In this document: piece by piece, positions 31,975 to 41,461 of the stretch
Numbering within the stretch: the stretch's first letter is position 1
Layout of the letters: each line of letters begins with the position of its first letter
Assembly (NCBI GenBank): GCA_946902875.1
Contig: OX336355.1
Coordinates: forward strand, 18,261,347-18,325,346
DNA length: 64,000 nt
Origin: Nematopogon swammerdamellus
Taxonomy: Eukaryota > Arthropoda > Insecta > Lepidoptera > Adelidae
Direction of reading: 5' to 3'
The notes under the pieces: model-generated
Database searches by the model: none
Told to the model about the DNA's origin: nothing
What the model saw: only the letters and a program-made list of their open reading frames with translations
Position numbers and translations under genes: made by a program

Positions 31975-32207
31975 TGCAAGTAAAATATTTGGTCCAACTC
32001 AGCCGACTCCGCCACAGTCCCTAATACGCTGGCAGCGTTGCCCCTTTGAATCCTATTCGCTGCAAGAAGAAAGACTTGGCACGTCGGTTACCAGACTTAT
32101 CGATAAGGAGCTTTCCTAGGTCGCTTCCGAAGGTACTTGCGTCGGATGACCACACGCCAAGTGTTTCCGCAGTGTACTCAACTCACGAAAGCATTCCATA
32201 TTGCACT
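31975..32207 (-). pseudogene. Possible retroelement coding fragment
   Basis: Minus strand, with one frame change, gives SSDASTFGSDLGKLLIDKSG, NRRAKSFFLQRIGF and IQRGNAASVLGTVAESAEL. The arrangement looks like a degraded retroelement ORF rather than a host gene, but I cannot name the family. Confidence 0.35.
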
Positions 32208-32550
32208 ATTTTTTTTTTATGGATACTGACACGGTTGGCTACATCACCTACAACATCCGTGATGTCAGCCCATGACACCGGGTGAACTAGGTGCCGTGTC
32301 AGTGCTTCCCTTCATTTTATGTCGGCTACACTGAACTGGACGGAAAACACCAATTATTTACATAGCCGTTTCGACTCATTCAATGCAGTGCTACCAACCC
32401 GGGCGGGATAAACCCTACCACCTAGTAAGGTGAGAATAGAAGGGACCTACAGTTTACGTGGAATCCGAACCACGGTCAGCCTCCAACGGTCGAGCGGTCA
32501 CCCATCCAAATACTGACCGCGCCCAGATGTGCTTAACAATTTCAACCTTA
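32208..32550 (-). mobile_element. SINE1, A-type, nearly full
   Basis: Inverted tail, body, core, B box (GTGGTTCGGATTCCAC minus), and the 5S-like segment (minus: CGGTCAGTATTTGGATGGGT). It stops at GTTAAGCACATC, so the tRNA-like A box is lost. Confidence 0.8.
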
Positions 32551-32617
32551 GTGAAATTCAAACACCGAAATAGAAGGTATAGATCTTATATATTTTTATC
32601 CAAGTACTCAACTCACG

Positions 32618-32925
32618 TCAGTCAGTCAGTCAGTCAGCCAGCGTGTAAGCGTCCACTGCTGGACATACGCCTCTCCAATTTTCCTCCAGTCCTCCCGGCC
32701 TTCAGCGATACGGAACCATTGATTTCCGCCGGCGTACTTGATGTCGTCGTCCCACCTGGCGGGTGGTCTTCCCACACTCCGTTTTCCTGTCCACGGCCGC
32801 CAGTGTAGGACACGGTTACTCCAACGGTCATCGTCTCTTCGGCTAACGTGCCCAGCCCACTGCCACTTGAGCTTAGCCACCCGGTGTCCAATATCGACTA
32901 CTTTGGTGTATACTACTAATTGAAG
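32618..32925 (-). pseudogene. RTE-like LINE, reverse-transcriptase C-terminus and TGAC tail
   Basis: Minus strand, open without frameshift: VVDIGHRVAKLKWQWAGHVS, RRDDDRWSNRVLHWRPWTGK, RSVGRPPARWDDDIKYAGGN, QWFRIAEGREDWRKIGEAYV, QQWTLTRW. This is the C-terminal domain of RTE-clade RT. The (GTCA)n run at 32619-32637 is the inverted tail. It is a better-preserved copy of the element at 5625-5945. Confidence 0.85.
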
Positions 32926-33161
32926 TATAGAATAAGAAATAATTACTGCCATTTTCCACACTAACCGCTGCAGTTCTCACACCCAACAGAATGTCACTTA
33001 ACGTATTAGACTAGATCAACACCGTCTTGTAAAATATATTCTCACTCCATTAAGACACGCGTTAATACTGACCGCAGTTAAATGACTGCTTTAACTGCTG
33101 GTACCGCGTTAGTGGTTTGCTGTGAAAGAGACTAAATGACACTTTTTCCTATATAATAAGC
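32926..33161. other. Unassigned
   Basis: No recognised feature. Confidence 0.3.
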
Positions 33162-33567
33162 GGCGGGTGGCCGAGTGGTTTGGGCATCAGCTTCTCATGC
33201 GAGAGGTCCGCGGTTCGAATCCCGTCGGCGTGTACCAATGAGTTTTTTCTGACGAAAAAATTTACGTGCATACCTACACCTGCTGCTTCACCGTTCGGAA
33301 CCGGTGTAAAACTGTAGGTCCCTTCCCTTGCCCCTTACTAGGTGGTAGGCTCAAATTGTAGCCGACTGGGTTGGTACCACCGTACTGGGTGTAAGATGGC
33401 CGCATAGCAGCCTCGGTTGTGTTCTCCTCTAGTCCAGTATAGCCAGCAATCCAGGGAAGTCTCCGGTATGGCACCTACCTTCTCGGAGGTGATATTGGCT
33501 GGTCGGAGCATGCGCTTTAGCCCCTCCAACTCTGCCACCCATACCGGATTACATAAAAAAAAAATCT
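33162..33567 (+). mobile_element. SINE2, full length (left palindrome arm)
   Basis: Head: GTGGCCGAGTGGTTTGGGCA (A box), CGGTTCGAATCCCGTCGGCG (B box); core: GTAGGTCCCTTCCCTTGCCC, TTACTAGGTGGTAGGC, GTTGGTACCACCGTACTGG; tail: GCCACCCATACCGGATTACA with A-run. The palindrome boundary (33167) falls six bases into the head, and an inverted copy lies at 37331-37729. Confidence 0.85.
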
Positions 33568-33576
33568 ATATATATA

Positions 33577-34068
33577 TACAGGGTGTTTCACGATAGGCTT
33601 GAGAAACTTCAGGAATATAAAGTACTCATTATTAGAGGAAAAAAATTCCTATTACTCTAATCAGGTCAGTTTCCATAAAAAAAAAATTAATAAAAAATTT
33701 CATACAAAAATTGCAAATTGTAATAAAAACTCGATGGACAGTAAGATTTGCCAGCAGTGCTGTCTAGGCCCAGGAAGTGCAATGACCTAGTACAGTTCCC
33801 TTTTTCTTTTGATGTTATTCAAATTTAAGCGTTTGGAATTTATCTACATGCAGTTCGATTCTACCAGTTAACCATGTAAGTTAGTCATTTTATTTTTATT
33901 TAATAAAGGTGGACATTAACCGTCCACCAAAGCTGGATGAAACGATTTTCATCAAAAGGTACTGTAAAATTACCGAATCTGGGAAAAAGTTTCAGAGCTT
34001 TTTGTCTTAAAATATGGACCCCTGTCGAACCCTGAAGTTACGAAACCCTATCCTGAAACACTATTATT
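33577..34068 (+). mobile_element. TIR element with ACAGGGTGTTTCA ends (left arm copy)
   Basis: It starts ATACAGGGTGTTTCACGATA and ends CCCTATCCTGAAACAC, imperfect inverted repeats. The interior (CTTGAGAAACTTCAGGAATA, TGGATGAAACGATTTTCATC, AAAAAGTTTCAGAGCTTT) matches the element at 41462-42235. It is non-coding and has no transposase. The mirrored copy is 36828-37320. Confidence 0.7.
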
Positions 34069-34737
34069 GATATTGTTCTTCACCGGGTCTATAGCTCGTA
34101 AACGCTAAGAACTAAGTATGTATATTGTTTATTCATATGGCAGTAAAACTGCACTCGAACTTGTCACAATTTGTACTATCCGGTTCGATTACATCCAAGA
34201 AGTAGAATCGGCAAGAAACTTCGCGGGGTATTTTTTTTTTAAATTGAAAATGTCTTTCAGATCGCTTCAGTATAGTCCCCGATTTCCAGCGAGAGTGCGA
34301 ATTCGCGCTGGTGTCGTCAGTTTTAAGGCTACGTGAATATTTAGAGTGTCAAATGAAGCTAACAGATGAGGTCTACAAGATGATGAAAAAATAATTATAA
34401 AGTATGAGAGTTTTTGAGAAAATCGCAAAAAAAAAACGCTTAAAATAGCTGTTTTAGGGGGTTAAAAAAGGGCACTTTTAAACATATTTCTAAATATATA
34501 TTTTAAACTTTTATCTTTTTATATTGTGAATTGACTTAATATCTGGGGACGTTTTTTTGATTGTTTGAAAAAAGTTAAAAATTTGGGAGTTATGATTTAT
34601 TTTTTATTTTCGGTTACGCGAGTTACCAGTCGTCTTTATCTTGCAGTGTGAGTAGTTAAAATGGCTTTCGTGTAAGCATATACTTGAAAATTAAGAATTT
34701 CAGAAACCGAGAGACTCAGAAAACTAACTTGAGCAGT
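34069..34737. other. Left-arm unassigned segment
   Basis: 34110-34245 carries the 'CTCGAACTTGTCACAA' repeat also seen at 46520 and 62190. The remainder is AT-rich. Mirrored at 36160-36827. Confidence 0.4.
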
Positions 34738-35061
34738 ACCGTGTTGAGCCGGTACTTTAAAAGAATAGCCCCACTGCATATCTCCCCGGGTATGTCGTAA
34801 AAGGCGACTAAGGGATATAACCCCCTTCTTATATTACTAGGTGGTAGGGTTTAACCCGCCCGGGTTGGTACCACCGCACTGAATGAAAGGTCGGTCGAAA
34901 CGGCTATGTAAATAGTTTGTGTTTTTCGTCCAGTTCAGTGTAGCCGGCACGACCGAAGGGAAGCACTGACGTGGCACCAAGTTCACCCGGCGTTATGAGC
35001 TGACATCACGGATGTTGTAGGTGATGAAGCCAACCGAGTCAGTTTCCAAAAAAAAAAAAAA
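34738..35061 (+). mobile_element. SINE1, B-type (left arm copy)
   Basis: Module B (CCGTGTTGAGCCGGTACTTT, CTCCCCGGGTATGTCGTAAA), core, body and tail ending in a 15-base A-run. Mirrored copy at 35836-36159. Confidence 0.85.
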
Positions 35062-35835
35062 ATTTAATAACCAAGAAGGCGTAATACTTAAAACATCTCC
35101 GATTTCCTCGTACAGGGTTAGGGACCAGCTTATTACAAGATCGCAAGCGCATACTCCAACCAATTGTGGGTCTCAGCGCCATCTCTATATAATTGCGGGG
35201 TGTGCGTTGACTGAGAACGGTCATTTGACAGTCGTATCGGAGCCGGTTGATATGATGACGATTGTGTCTGCTCGGATTGTCTGTCGGCACAGGGGGTCAC
35301 GGGCATAGGGTTGCCAAGTGCCCGGGATTTCCGGGATTGTCCCGGGCTAGGCTGCAATGTCCCGTGTCCCGAGCGAAGGATAATTTAATCCCGGAGAGTG
35401 CAATTTGTCCCAGGAAGAAAAATATGTATGCAAAATGACTTGACGTCGCGACGTCAAGTCATTTTGCATACATATTTTTCTTCCTGGGACAAATTGCACT
35501 CTCCGGGATTAAATTATCCTTCGCTCGGGACACGGGACATTGCAGCCTAGCCCGGGACAATCCCGGAAATCCCGGGCACTTGGCAACCCTATGCCCGTGA
35601 CCCCCTGTGCCGACAGACAATCCGAGCAGACACAATCGTCATCATATCAACCGGCTCCGATACGACTGTCAAATGACCGTTCTCAGTCAACGCACACCCC
35701 GCAATTATATAGAGATGGCGCTGAGACCCACAATTGGTTGGAGTATGCGCTTGCGATCTTGTAATAAGCTGGTCCCTAACCCTGTACGAGGAAATCGGAG
35801 ATGTTTTAAGTATTACGCCTTCTTGGTTATTAAAT
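35062..35835. other. Palindrome centre with CCCGGGAT-rich flanks
   Basis: 35315-35395 and its mirror contain repeated CCCGGGATTTCCGGGATTGT-type units. The innermost ~50 bases are an A/T-rich stretch ending GCAAAATGACTTGACGTCG, meeting its own complement. Apparent open frames occur as mirror pairs and show no domain. Confidence 0.6.
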
Positions 35836-36159
35836 TTTTTTTTTTTTTTGGAAACTGACTCGGTTGGCTTCATCACCTACAACATCCGTGATGTCAGCTC
35901 ATAACGCCGGGTGAACTTGGTGCCACGTCAGTGCTTCCCTTCGGTCGTGCCGGCTACACTGAACTGGACGAAAAACACAAACTATTTACATAGCCGTTTC
36001 GACCGACCTTTCATTCAGTGCGGTGGTACCAACCCGGGCGGGTTAAACCCTACCACCTAGTAATATAAGAAGGGGGTTATATCCCTTAGTCGCCTTTTAC
36101 GACATACCCGGGGAGATATGCAGTGGGGCTATTCTTTTAAAGTACCGGCTCAACACGGT
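35836..36159 (-). mobile_element. SINE1, B-type (right arm copy)
   Basis: Exact mirror of 34738-35061 as far as I can read. Confidence 0.85.
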
Positions 36160-36827
36160 ACTGCTCAAGTTAGTTTTCTGAGTCTCTCGGTTTCTGAAAT
36201 TCTTAATTTTCAAGTATATGCTTACACGAAAGCCATTTTAACTACTCACACTGCAAGATAAAGACGACTGGTAACTCGCGTAACCGAAAATAAAAAATAA
36301 ATCATAACTCCCAAATTTTTAACTTTTTTCAAACAATCAAAAAAACGTCCCCAGATATTAAGTCAATTCACAATATAAAAAGATAAAAGTTTAAAATATA
36401 TATTTAGAAATATGTTTAAAAGTGCCCTTTTTTAACCCCCTAAAACAGCTATTTTAAGCGTTTTTTTTTGCGATTTTCTCAAAAACTCTCATACTTTATA
36501 ATTATTTTTTCATCATCTTGTAGACCTCATCTGTTAGCTTCATTTGACACTCTAAATATTCACGTAGCCTTAAAACTGACGACACCAGCGCGAATTCGCA
36601 CTCTCGCTGGAAATCGGGGACTATACTGAAGCGATCTGAAAGACATTTTCAATTTAAAAAAAAAATACCCCGCGAAGTTTCTTGCCGATTCTACTTCTTG
36701 GATGTAATCGAACCGGATAGTACAAATTGTGACAAGTTCGAGTGCAGTTTTACTGCCATATGAATAAACAATATACATACTTAGTTCTTAGCGTTTACGA
36801 GCTATAGACCCGGTGAAGAACAATATC

Positions 36828-37320
36828 AATAATAGTGTTTCAGGATAGGGTTTCGTAACTTCAGGGTTCGACAGGGGTCCATATTTTAAGACAAAAAGCT
36901 CTGAAACTTTTTCCCAGATTCGGTAATTTTACAGTACCTTTTGATGAAAATCGTTTCATCCAGCTTTGGTGGACGGTTAATGTCCACCTTTATTAAATAA
37001 AAATAAAATGACTAACTTACATGGTTAACTGGTAGAATCGAACTGCATGTAGATAAATTCCAAACGCTTAAATTTGAATAACATCAAAAGAAAAAGGGAA
37101 CTGTACTAGGTCATTGCACTTCCTGGGCCTAGACAGCACTGCTGGCAAATCTTACTGTCCATCGAGTTTTTATTACAATTTGCAATTTTTGTATGAAATT
37201 TTTTATTAATTTTTTTTTTATGGAAACTGACCTGATTAGAGTAATAGGAATTTTTTTCCTCTAATAATGAGTACTTTATATTCCTGAAGTTTCTCAAGCC
37301 TATCGTGAAACACCCTGTAT
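36828..37320 (-). mobile_element. TIR element (right arm copy)
   Basis: Exact mirror of 33577-34068 as far as I can read. Confidence 0.7.
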
Positions 37321-37330
37321 ATATATATAG

Positions 37331-37729
37331 ATTTTTTTTTTATGTAATCCGGTATGGGTGGCAGAGTTGGAGGGGCTAAAGCGCATGCTCCGACCAGCCA
37401 ATATCACCTCCGAGAAGGTAGGTGCCATACCGGAGACTTCCCTGGATTGCTGGCTATACTGGACTAGAGGAGAACACAACCGAGGCTGCTATGCGGCCAT
37501 CTTACACCCAGTACGGTGGTACCAACCCAGTCGGCTACAATTTGAGCCTACCACCTAGTAAGGGGCAAGGGAAGGGACCTACAGTTTTACACCGGTTCCG
37601 AACGGTGAAGCAGCAGGTGTAGGTATGCACGTAAATTTTTTCGTCAGAAAAAACTCATTGGTACACGCCGACGGGATTCGAACCGCGGACCTCTCGCATG
37701 AGAAGCTGATGCCCAAACCACTCGGCCAC
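37331..37729 (-). mobile_element. SINE2 (right arm copy)
   Basis: Mirror of 33167-33567. Its outermost six head bases are replaced by TTGACTTGACTTGCAAAATG, so the palindrome ends inside the SINE head. Confidence 0.85.
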
Positions 37730-37756
37730 TTGACTTGACTTGCAAAATGACGGCAA

Positions 37757-37807
37757 TTCGGCAAAATGACTTGACGTCGCGACGTCAAGTCATTTTGCAT
37801 ACATATT
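37757..37807. repeat. Second copy of the palindrome-centre sequence
   Basis: 37761-37798 is a perfect 38-bp palindrome centred on GACGTCGCGACGTC, identical to the centre of the large palindrome. The right half continues identically through CATACATATT before diverging. A partial GCAAAATGAC motif also occurs at 37742. Confidence 0.85.
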
Positions 37808-38280
37808 CGCGCAAAAAAGTCGGCACCGAGACCGAGTGGAATCGGTCGGTCGTTCCTATTTCCAATTCAATGGTCGATGCCGATACGATAATGCAATCTG
37901 ACATGTAGAGTATACACACAAACACACACACACACACACGATGCAGCTATGACGCTCCGCGTTTATAAAAAAACGCTAAAAGTTCGCCGTAAAAATTAGA
38001 ACAGAAAAAATTGGTCTTTAATTTCTCCACTGTATTTATGAAGGAGTAGATAGTAGATATGTCCCGGGAAGGCTAACATTGGATCTGGCAAGCCTACACG
38101 GGCAGTTTATTGTTTATTGTATAATTTCATCCATAGGTAGGTAACCTACGCTTGGATATGTCGAAAATTCCGCCAGTTCTAAATTCAAATACGAAGAAGA
38201 ACCTGACCAACAAACTTCGCAAGTCACAATGTTTAGTTAGTACCTTATTATAAGTATTATATTATAGTAACTTACAAATA
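37808..38280. other. Unassigned, with CA microsatellite
   Basis: (CA)n at 37912-37939 and a fragment related to the GAAGAAGAACCTGACCAACA repeat at 38193-38215. Nothing else recognised. Confidence 0.35.
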
Positions 38281-38640
38281 ATTAATCTATACTACCGCTC
38301 ACAAGAGCATCTGGGGGCACGGCAGTGCCCCCGCCAAGTCGAGCAAACACGGCCGTATCATCCTTTTCTCGAAGCAACTCAGGGTACTTTTGGTCTCCCT
38401 GTATCTTCGTTGTGGATAGAGATAAACACCTGTAATTTTAGTTCCAAGAGTACTTACCAAACCTAGTTATACCCCAAATCATAAGTTTTATAACTATTAT
38501 AGTTTGCGAGATATCGCCAGTCAAAGTTCCGGTTTTTACTGACTCACTCACTCACTCACTCACTCACCGATCATCAAAAATCTAAGGTACTTCCAGCAGA
38601 CCTACAAACTTGAAATTTTGTATTCAGCTCATGTTTAGCC
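38281..38640 (+). repeat. Interspersed repeat with GGGGGCAC...GTGCCCCC stem
   Basis: GGGGGCACGGCAGTGCCCCC (38313-38332) is a strong stem-loop. It is followed by TTTTGGTCTCCCTGTATCTT, GCGAGATATCGCCAGTCAAA and an (ACTC)n run at 38541-38566. It looks like a retroelement 3' region but only one copy is in the window. Confidence 0.4.
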
Positions 38641-38740
38641 CACAACGAAAGGAAAAACTGAAACATCCAAAAATTTAAGTTATATTATAATTTTGTGTGT
38701 GGCTTACGAGTGCCTTACAAAAAACTGAAAAATGGCATAC

Positions 38741-38901
38741 CTGTAGTAAGGGAAGGGCTGCGGCACGTGCAAGTCCATAGGCATGGCCGGGCCGCCATGC
38801 GTGTGCGCATGTCCGTAGTCGTGCTGCATCATGCCGTGCATGCCGTGCGCATGCCCCAGCACCGCCGCCCACGGCGAGGAAAATCCACCCGGGTGATCCA
38901 T
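38741..38901 (-). CDS. Putative first coding exon, His/Met/Gly/Pro-rich N-terminus
   Basis: ATG at 38901 (minus) opens MDHPGGFSSPWAAVLGHAHG, MHGMMQHDYGHAHTHGGPAM, PMDLHVPQPFPYY. The frame runs to 38741, where CTACAG|GTATGCC is a good splice donor, giving a phase-2 intron after 53 codons. The exon is markedly more GC-rich than its surroundings and is not repeated elsewhere in the window, unlike other frames here. The low-complexity His/Gly/Pro-rich start followed by a conserved-looking PMDLHVPQPFPYY block resembles the N-termini of developmental transcription factors. I cannot name the gene, and the DNA-binding domain would be in a downstream exon below 38740, not found here. If the donor is ignored, the frame runs only 11 codons further. 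Confidence 0.55.
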
Positions 38902-39675
38902 ACTGATCCACTATTGTACCATGCTGCACTGGAGTCCACTCACTGGCTTCTGGTTTTATTTTTATTTTTTATTAAATTTTTTTTTGCTTGTTATTTACTG
39001 TCGAATTTTCACTAAAATTTGCTGCCGGTTTAAACTTTGCACTGGATTCGTAAATAAAATTGTTTTACTGATATCAGTTATAGAGATAATTTTGCACAAG
39101 TACCTACTAATTAATATAATTCAAATTTGTTGAAAGAATTTTTGCAAGGGTGATAGTTGTACGGATTTAAACACAGGAACTGTAGATGGTGATTTTTGTA
39201 CTAAAAAATTGTTTTTAAAAATTATTTTACACTGAATTTTTTAATGCGAATTTTTGTACTTGAAACATTTTTATTTATTTAATTATAATTTTGCACTGTA
39301 TTTGTGTTGGGTATTCATTTGTGCAGTAGCATTTATTGTGAACATAATTGCACAGATTTTTTGACACACTCTTAGAATTCCACGACACTACTAATTGTGG
39401 CAATTTTTAACACGCAAATTTTCGAGTAACATTTGCACATCCGTAACCATATTAGCACAGCCTTCAACCATGTTGATGAAGCATATTGATAACAAATTTC
39501 ACAGAGTTAATACAATTTTAAAGTTGTTAGAAAGGTTTTTGTCACTTTTTTGTCAGGTTTTTATTATCACTCCTACGTACATAATGACAGAATGTTGTTT
39601 TTGTTGTTCCCTATTTTATAAAAAAACAATTTATAAAAATACTATGATCATTGTAATTGTTCATAACAATCGCGT
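38902..39675 (-). other. AT-rich DNA upstream of the putative exon
   Basis: If the exon at 38741-38901 is real, its 5' UTR and promoter would lie here on the minus strand. I see only AT-rich sequence with recurring TTTGCAC and TTTTTGTAC motifs. No TATA-plus-initiator pair is convincing. Confidence 0.3.
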
Positions 39676-39998
39676 GGGATCGGTACTTAAAAAGAATAGC
39701 CCCACTGCACTGCATCTCTCCCCGTGCATGTCGTAAAAGGCCACTAAGGGATAAGGACAAGATACCGTAAAGAAGGCGACAGGAGCCACCTCTCACCTTG
39801 GCACGGTCCTTCCACCGAGCCGTTTAGCAAGTGGGCCTTCGTGCCTTTCTTGCTGCTTGATAGTTGTCTTGTCCTAATACTTTGCTAAATGGTGTGGTCG
39901 GTGTTGTGCTGTAATTTAAAAGAGTACTTGCAGAACAACACCGATTAATCTGCTTACCCCGATTGTCGGGATACAACGTGTGGTATGTACGTATAGTC
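39676..39998 (+). mobile_element. SINE3, full length
   Basis: Module B (GGTACTTAAAAAGAATAGCC, CTCTCCCCGTGCATGTCGTA), body (CACCTCTCACCTTGGCACGG, CTTGCTGCTTGATAG), distal region (GGTCGGTGTTGTGCTG, CCCCGATTGTCGGGATACAA) and a GTATGTACGTA tail. Confidence 0.8.
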
Positions 39999-40044
39999 AT
40001 TGTTACTTGGGTTGATTTATTCTAGAAAGTGCGAACATGATCCC

Positions 40045-40424
40045 GTTTTTTTTAAGGAAACTGCCACGGTTGGCTACATCACCTACAACATCGTGATGTC
40101 AGCCCATAACACCGGGTGAACTAGATGCCATGTCAGTGCTTCCCTTCATTTCATGTCGGCTACACTGAACTGGACAGAAAACACGAACTATTTACATAAC
40201 CGTTTCGACCGACCGACGTTTCATTCAGTGCGGTGGTAGCAACCCGGGCGGGATAAACCCTACCACCTAGTAAGTTAAGAAGGAAAGGGGCCTACAGTTT
40301 TACGTGGCATCCGGACAACGGTCAGCCTCCAACGGTCGAGCGGTCACCCATCCAAGTACTGACCGCGCTCAGATGTGCTTAACAACAGTCCACCGACCGC
40401 ACCACTGAGCTACCGAGGCTGACA
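40045..40424 (-). mobile_element. SINE1, A-type, full length reference copy
   Basis: Minus strand from 40424: CAGCCTCGGTAGCTCAGTGG (A box), then TTAAGCACATCTGAGCGCGG and TCAGTACTTGGATGGGTGAC (5S-like), B-box position GTTGTCCGGATGCC (mutated here), core, body and tail. The 5S-like part runs ~45 bases and differs from insect 5S rRNA at only about four or five positions by my recollection. Confidence 0.85.
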
Positions 40425-40935
40425 AAATCGCGTATCGTGTCTATGTCGGAACCGAGTGCCATATCAGTGACAATTTTTAGTCGCGACGGCTACTCTGAAA
40501 ATGTACTGGATTCTCCACGTGTCCATAGGTTTCCATCACTCGAAACTAGGTACAAATGAGAACAGAGTGGGATGTTCTCGCCCAATATTTTTCCAACTCA
40601 AACAACAAGTTATTTTACTGACTTTTGGCGGCCAAACAGAATTTTTATAGCGTTCTCGGAAAACGCCGTCATCGATAGTCAAATTCTCAAATTCCACACA
40701 AACGGCGAGTTCTCGTCATCATTAAATCTAAAACAAATAGCGGTGTGTGTAAATAAAGAGATCTGTGTACACGGGCTAGCGGTGCGTTGCGCCACAGATC
40801 CGCATGTGACCCGTCGCGCGGTGTCACACGGAGCCGGTTTTTTTAGGGTTCCGAAGAAATTCACACTGTCTATTGTTTATTCGATTTTATCCGATTTATA
40901 AACGCAAATATTATAATAAAGGATCGCTCCCTTAT
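40425..40935. other. Unassigned
   Basis: No recognised feature apart from a GGTGCGTTGCGCC stem near 40780. Confidence 0.3.
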
Positions 40936-41348
40936 ATTCTCTCTCTCTCTTTCCCGTCCATACTATAGTTCCTTTGATACTGCTCAGCCCTAAGGCAATA
41001 TACATACCGCACATACTGTATACATACATACCGCACACGCTGTATCCCGACAATCAGGATAAGCAGAGTAATCGGTGTTGTGCTGCAAGAACTCTGGTAA
41101 ATTGCAACACAACAACGACCACCACGTTTAGCAAAGTATTCGGACAAGATCAATCAGCAAAATCAAAAAGCAAGTAAGGCACAAAGACCCACCTGCTGCA
41201 CGACTCTGTGGAAGGACCGTGCCAAGATGAGAGGTGGCTAGCCTGTCGCCCATTAGCACGGCACCTCGTCCTTATCTCTTAGTCGCCTTTTACGACATGC
41301 ACGGAGAGAGATGCAGTGGGGCTATTCTTTTCAAGTACCGGCCTCACA
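40936..41348 (-). mobile_element. SINE3, full length, with a short repeat at its 3' flank
   Basis: 41028-41348 is an inverted SINE3 ending in module B (GGCCTCAC at 41342). The ACATACATACC tail is on the left. 40955-40990 repeats the CCGTCCATACTATA..CTGCTCAGCC segment of 11277-11315. Confidence 0.8.
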
Positions 41349-41461
41349 AAATTATAGTACCTACATATATTCAATTTTAGGAGTTCTTACTATGGTTTGA
41401 ACCCCACTTTAGTGAGGACATTTCTTAAATACGTATGGGCATGTCCTTATGTTAGTAATAT
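41349..41461. other. Unassigned
   Basis: No recognised feature. Confidence 0.3.

Larger units (their letters stand above)
33167..37729. repeat. 4.56-kb near-perfect palindrome without spacer
   Basis: Positions x and 70896-x (70897-x in the inner part) are complementary from 33167/37729 to the centre at 35448/35449. The centre reads GACGTCGCGACGTC with no spacer. Arms of ~2.28 kb contain, outside to inside, SINE2, a TIR element, unassigned DNA, SINE1 and a CCCGGGAT-rich segment, each mirrored. The one difference I found is an A-run of 10 at 34427 versus a T-run of 9 at 36461. Confidence 0.92.

Noticed and set aside
35021..35876. Mirror-image open frames (95, 83 and 74 codons) on both sides of 35448.
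   Set aside because: They duplicate because of the palindrome and consist partly of SINE1 tail; no domain or codon signal.
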